Shown here in pieces: positions 61,969-64,000 of a stretch of 64,000 nucleotides of DNA (within the stretch, counting starts at the first letter, position 1; every line of letters starts with the position of its first letter). The notes below the pieces were generated by a model. That model had not been told where the DNA came from and did no database searches. It saw nothing but the letters and a program-made list of their open reading frames with translations. The translations under genes were made by a program, and so were the position numbers. Origin of the DNA: Phallus indusiatus (lineage: Eukaryota; Basidiomycota; Agaricomycetes; Phallales; Phallaceae); contig JAQFWX010000004.1 in assembly GCA_027605045.1 (NCBI GenBank), positions 1,560,683 through 1,624,682 on the forward strand, in the 5' to 3' direction.

Positions 61969-63016
61969 ATGTTTGCTGCCTCACGAGCCTTGTCCTCGCG
62001 CGTGCACAAGACTTCCATCCGACTCCCTCGAAGAACGTTTTTCACCGAGACGGTCCAAGGACTGTCCAATGTATTCCTTGACGGCGCGATAGCAATACCT
62101 TACCCTCTTGGCTGGCCCGCGTACACGACTTCTATCGTTCTGACTGGCGTACTGTCGCGTATAGTAGTTTTCCCATTCCTATATTGGGTATGATGCCTAA
62201 TTCTTGTTTCATGCGTACACACTTATATTCTAATAGTCTTGGAAACGCGAACGGAGATTGGAAGAAGAGGTACTTCCATATCTAAAAGCCTATCATCTCA
62301 AGCTGAAGGAAAAAGCGACACAAGAAATTCAGAAAAATCCAGAATCACAAGAGTTTTTCACTCGAGCAGTCAGAGAAAAAGTAATTCGTTCCCCTAACTT
62401 TCCTCTGAACATGATATATCTAAAAAATGCGCGGTTGTACAGCTAAACCAAAAACGCAAGGAACTATTAAAGCTTCATCGATGTTCACCGTGGGCGACGG
62501 TGGCGATTTCTTCAATCTCACAGCTTCCCATGTTCGTTTTGTTGTCATCAACATTTCTATACATCTCCAATGAGCCCGGATCAGTTTTTAGAGACGAAGC
62601 GGCCTTCACTCTACAATCTCTTGCCCACCCAGATGCTACTGCAGCTATACCCGTCATGACTGGCTTGGTTTCATTGGCGACGATAGAAACCTCTCATCTT
62701 TTTCTCAGGCAAGAAAGGTCTCACTCGCGCGAGGACCCTGTCAACAAGTCTACAGGAGAGAGGCGTATCGCTATCAATCCTACGCGATATATTAAAAGCG
62801 CTATCCGCATCCTATCTCTTGGTAGGGTTATATTGACATTCATGATGCCTGGAGTAAGTCTCCGGCCAAAATCGTTAAACGCCAAATCTCACTCTTCTGC
62901 AGTCCGTGGAGGTTTATTGGTTAACATCGGCATTTTGTGGTCTTTTCACAAATTGGATTCTGAACTACAAGACTTCTCGTAGGCGATTACGTCTTGCACA
63001 AGCCGCGAAAAGCTGA
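61969..63016 (+). CDS. COX18: COX18, mitochondrial membrane insertase (OXA1 family)
   Basis: Inner-membrane insertase that exports the C-terminal tail of Cox2. Four exons: 61969-62187, 62237-62380, 62443-62853, 62903-63016 (295 aa). The N terminus (FAASRALSSRVHKTSIRLPRRTF) is a presequence. The YidC/OXA1 core has GWPAYTTSIVLTGVLSRIVVFP, matrix-loop SWKRERRLEEEVLPYL and LNQKRKELLKLHRCSPWAT, ISSISQLPMFVLLSSTFLY, VMTGLVSLATIETSHLF, ILTFMMPGSVEVYWLTSAFCGLF. There is no long coiled-coil tail, which separates it from OXA1. All exon joins keep phase 0. The ATG at 61969 is the first in frame giving the presequence. Confidence 0.9.
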
Positions 63017-63329
63017 CGGTAAGCCATTCTTCCATAACACCTTAGCAGGATTACATTTGTGGTTGGAGGGGAACACTTCAGCATTCTGAGGGAATGGTTT
63101 CCAATGATATCCGACTTGATCTAATATGAAACACCTAAAGCATTTCGTGCTTTTTACTGATTCAATATATTTAGGTAACGTCAGTGACGCATTTTATTCC
63201 TATGAACAAGTAGATTTTGTTATATGTAGTCGTGCGAAACTTTGCGCGAGGGTAGTATATCTGAGTGTTTTGAACACGATAAGGGCGTCAAATGTAATTG
63301 TGGACAAAACCTTGGCAAATGTGTAATGC
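63017..63329. other. Intergenic between convergent COX18 and TOM20
   Basis: About 313 bp, probably two 3' UTRs. A 66-codon plus-strand frame (63126-63326) has no family features and is not accepted as a gene. Confidence 0.45.
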
Positions 63330-64000
63330 TTATATCCGTAAATTTGAGTCTAGTAGATTCTCCCATTCTTGAGAAGAGGTCTCGGATGAGGGACCCGAAG
63401 TGGTTTTAGGTCTGGACTCTGGAGAGCCTAAGTCATTGTTCAGCATAGCATCTGTTGCTCCCAATGTCCATAATTCGACCAGGAGTTTGAATATTGAGGG
63501 AGCAATGGCTTGTTGGTATAGTTGTATGAGACCTGTAGGGTTTGGGTAGACGCAGAGTGCGCGATAGAAGTGTAAAGCTGCCGCCAGTTCTTCGCCTAAC
63601 GGAATGTTGAGCTGAAATTCCCATACGAAAAAAAATAGAGGAATAGACCTTGGTGTTGCATAATTTCTGCTTGGTTTACTTGAAGACTAAAGTATTTCTC
63701 TCTCTCCTCTGCCGATGTGGGAAAACTTCTTTCTTTATCGTTCGAACCTCCTGAAGGAGTTGCACTTGAGAGATTTCGATCTTGTCAGTGGTCTTTTTAG
63801 AAGCCATAGATTTTGATATCTTCTTCTGCTGTTTACCTAAATAAGTATGTTAGATTACTGATTATCTCGAGAGCTAAGGAAAAAACGAACGCAACGTCTT
63901 TCGGAACTCCACATCGTTCCTTCGTTTATAGTCGAAATAGAGGGCATAACCCACAAAAGCCGTCAAACTTGTAACTATTCCCGCAAAGATGATAGTCTGT
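63330..64000 (-). CDS. TOM20: TOM20 mitochondrial import receptor (5' end beyond window; frameshifted)
   Basis: Outer-membrane receptor for presequence proteins. Partial: the N terminus lies beyond the right edge. Exon pieces 64000-63891, 63836-63649, 63595-63330. The membrane anchor shows GIVTSLTAFVGYALYFDYKRRN, then EFRKTLRKQQKKISK, a linker, FPTSAEEREKYFSLQVNQAE, EELAAALHFYRALCVYPNPT and LYQQAIAPSIFKLLVELWTL (the TPR-like receptor fold), and an acidic-Ser tail. Between KKTTDK and NLSSATPSGG the frame changes by one base with no splice sites; the expected AAGGATCG reads AAGATCG at 63780-63781. The last acceptor is the second AG (63596), chosen to keep GEELAAAL in frame. Confidence 0.85.

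Noticed and set aside
63126..63326. 66-codon plus-strand frame between COX18 and TOM20
   Set aside because: No family motif, no intron structure; lies in the shared 3' region.

Overview
This is nuclear DNA of a filamentous fungus, most likely an Agaricomycotina-type basidiomycete. The evidence is dense genes cut by many short introns (about 48-70 nt, GT-AG with a few GC-AG), intergenic gaps that are often under 250 bp, fungal versions of housekeeping proteins (NRC2 kinase, OST2, TVP38, RIM1, COX18, DPB2), and an RGG protein resembling one I recall only from basidiomycetes. I see no rRNA, no convincing tRNA, no CRISPR array and no intact transposon. I found 32 protein-coding genes; one (TOM20) is cut by the right edge. 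Exons were joined by hand using splice sites, reading phase and conserved motifs, so exon ends are predictions.

Layout. 0-14.7 kb is looser and regulatory: an AGC kinase (NRC2/Fpk1 type), an HSF-type transcription factor, a Golgi TVP38-family membrane protein, a small membrane/coiled-coil protein, PEX11 and a Tctex1-type dynein light chain. 14.7-20.6 kb is a gene-free block of almost 6 kb. 20.6-33.99 kb is compact housekeeping: NOC2, a DUF1748 microprotein, OST2, a superoxide-dismutase-like mitoribosomal protein, proteasome alpha (PRE5), COX15, BOL3, a METTL21-like methyltransferase, an unknown protein, TAD1 and ATP7. 34.5-45.5 kb holds an ATF/CREB-type bZIP factor, hexokinase, the large RGG protein, AP-3 mu and a CBM48 protein. 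45.6-64 kb holds HBS1, RIM1, CLPTM1, GLN4, DPB2, PHAF1, a pyrimidine 5'-nucleotidase, RPL6, COX18 and TOM20.

There are no operons. Neighbours are mostly head-to-head or tail-to-tail with very short gaps: COX15 and BOL3 start codons lie 42 bp apart, and PHAF1 and SDT1 stop codons 16 bp apart. Seven genes serve mitochondria (mS42/mS43-like protein, COX15, BOL3, ATP7, RIM1, COX18, TOM20).

Most striking are five independent places where a conserved gene drops out of frame by exactly one missing base (COX15, the METTL21-like gene, the RGG gene, GLN4, TOM20). Three of them have the same context, an expected AGGAT that reads AGAT. Systematic assembly deletions are the likeliest cause, but this deserves checking against reads and RNA. 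Other notable features are a predicted 4-nt microexon in CLPTM1 and two well-supported GC-AG introns.
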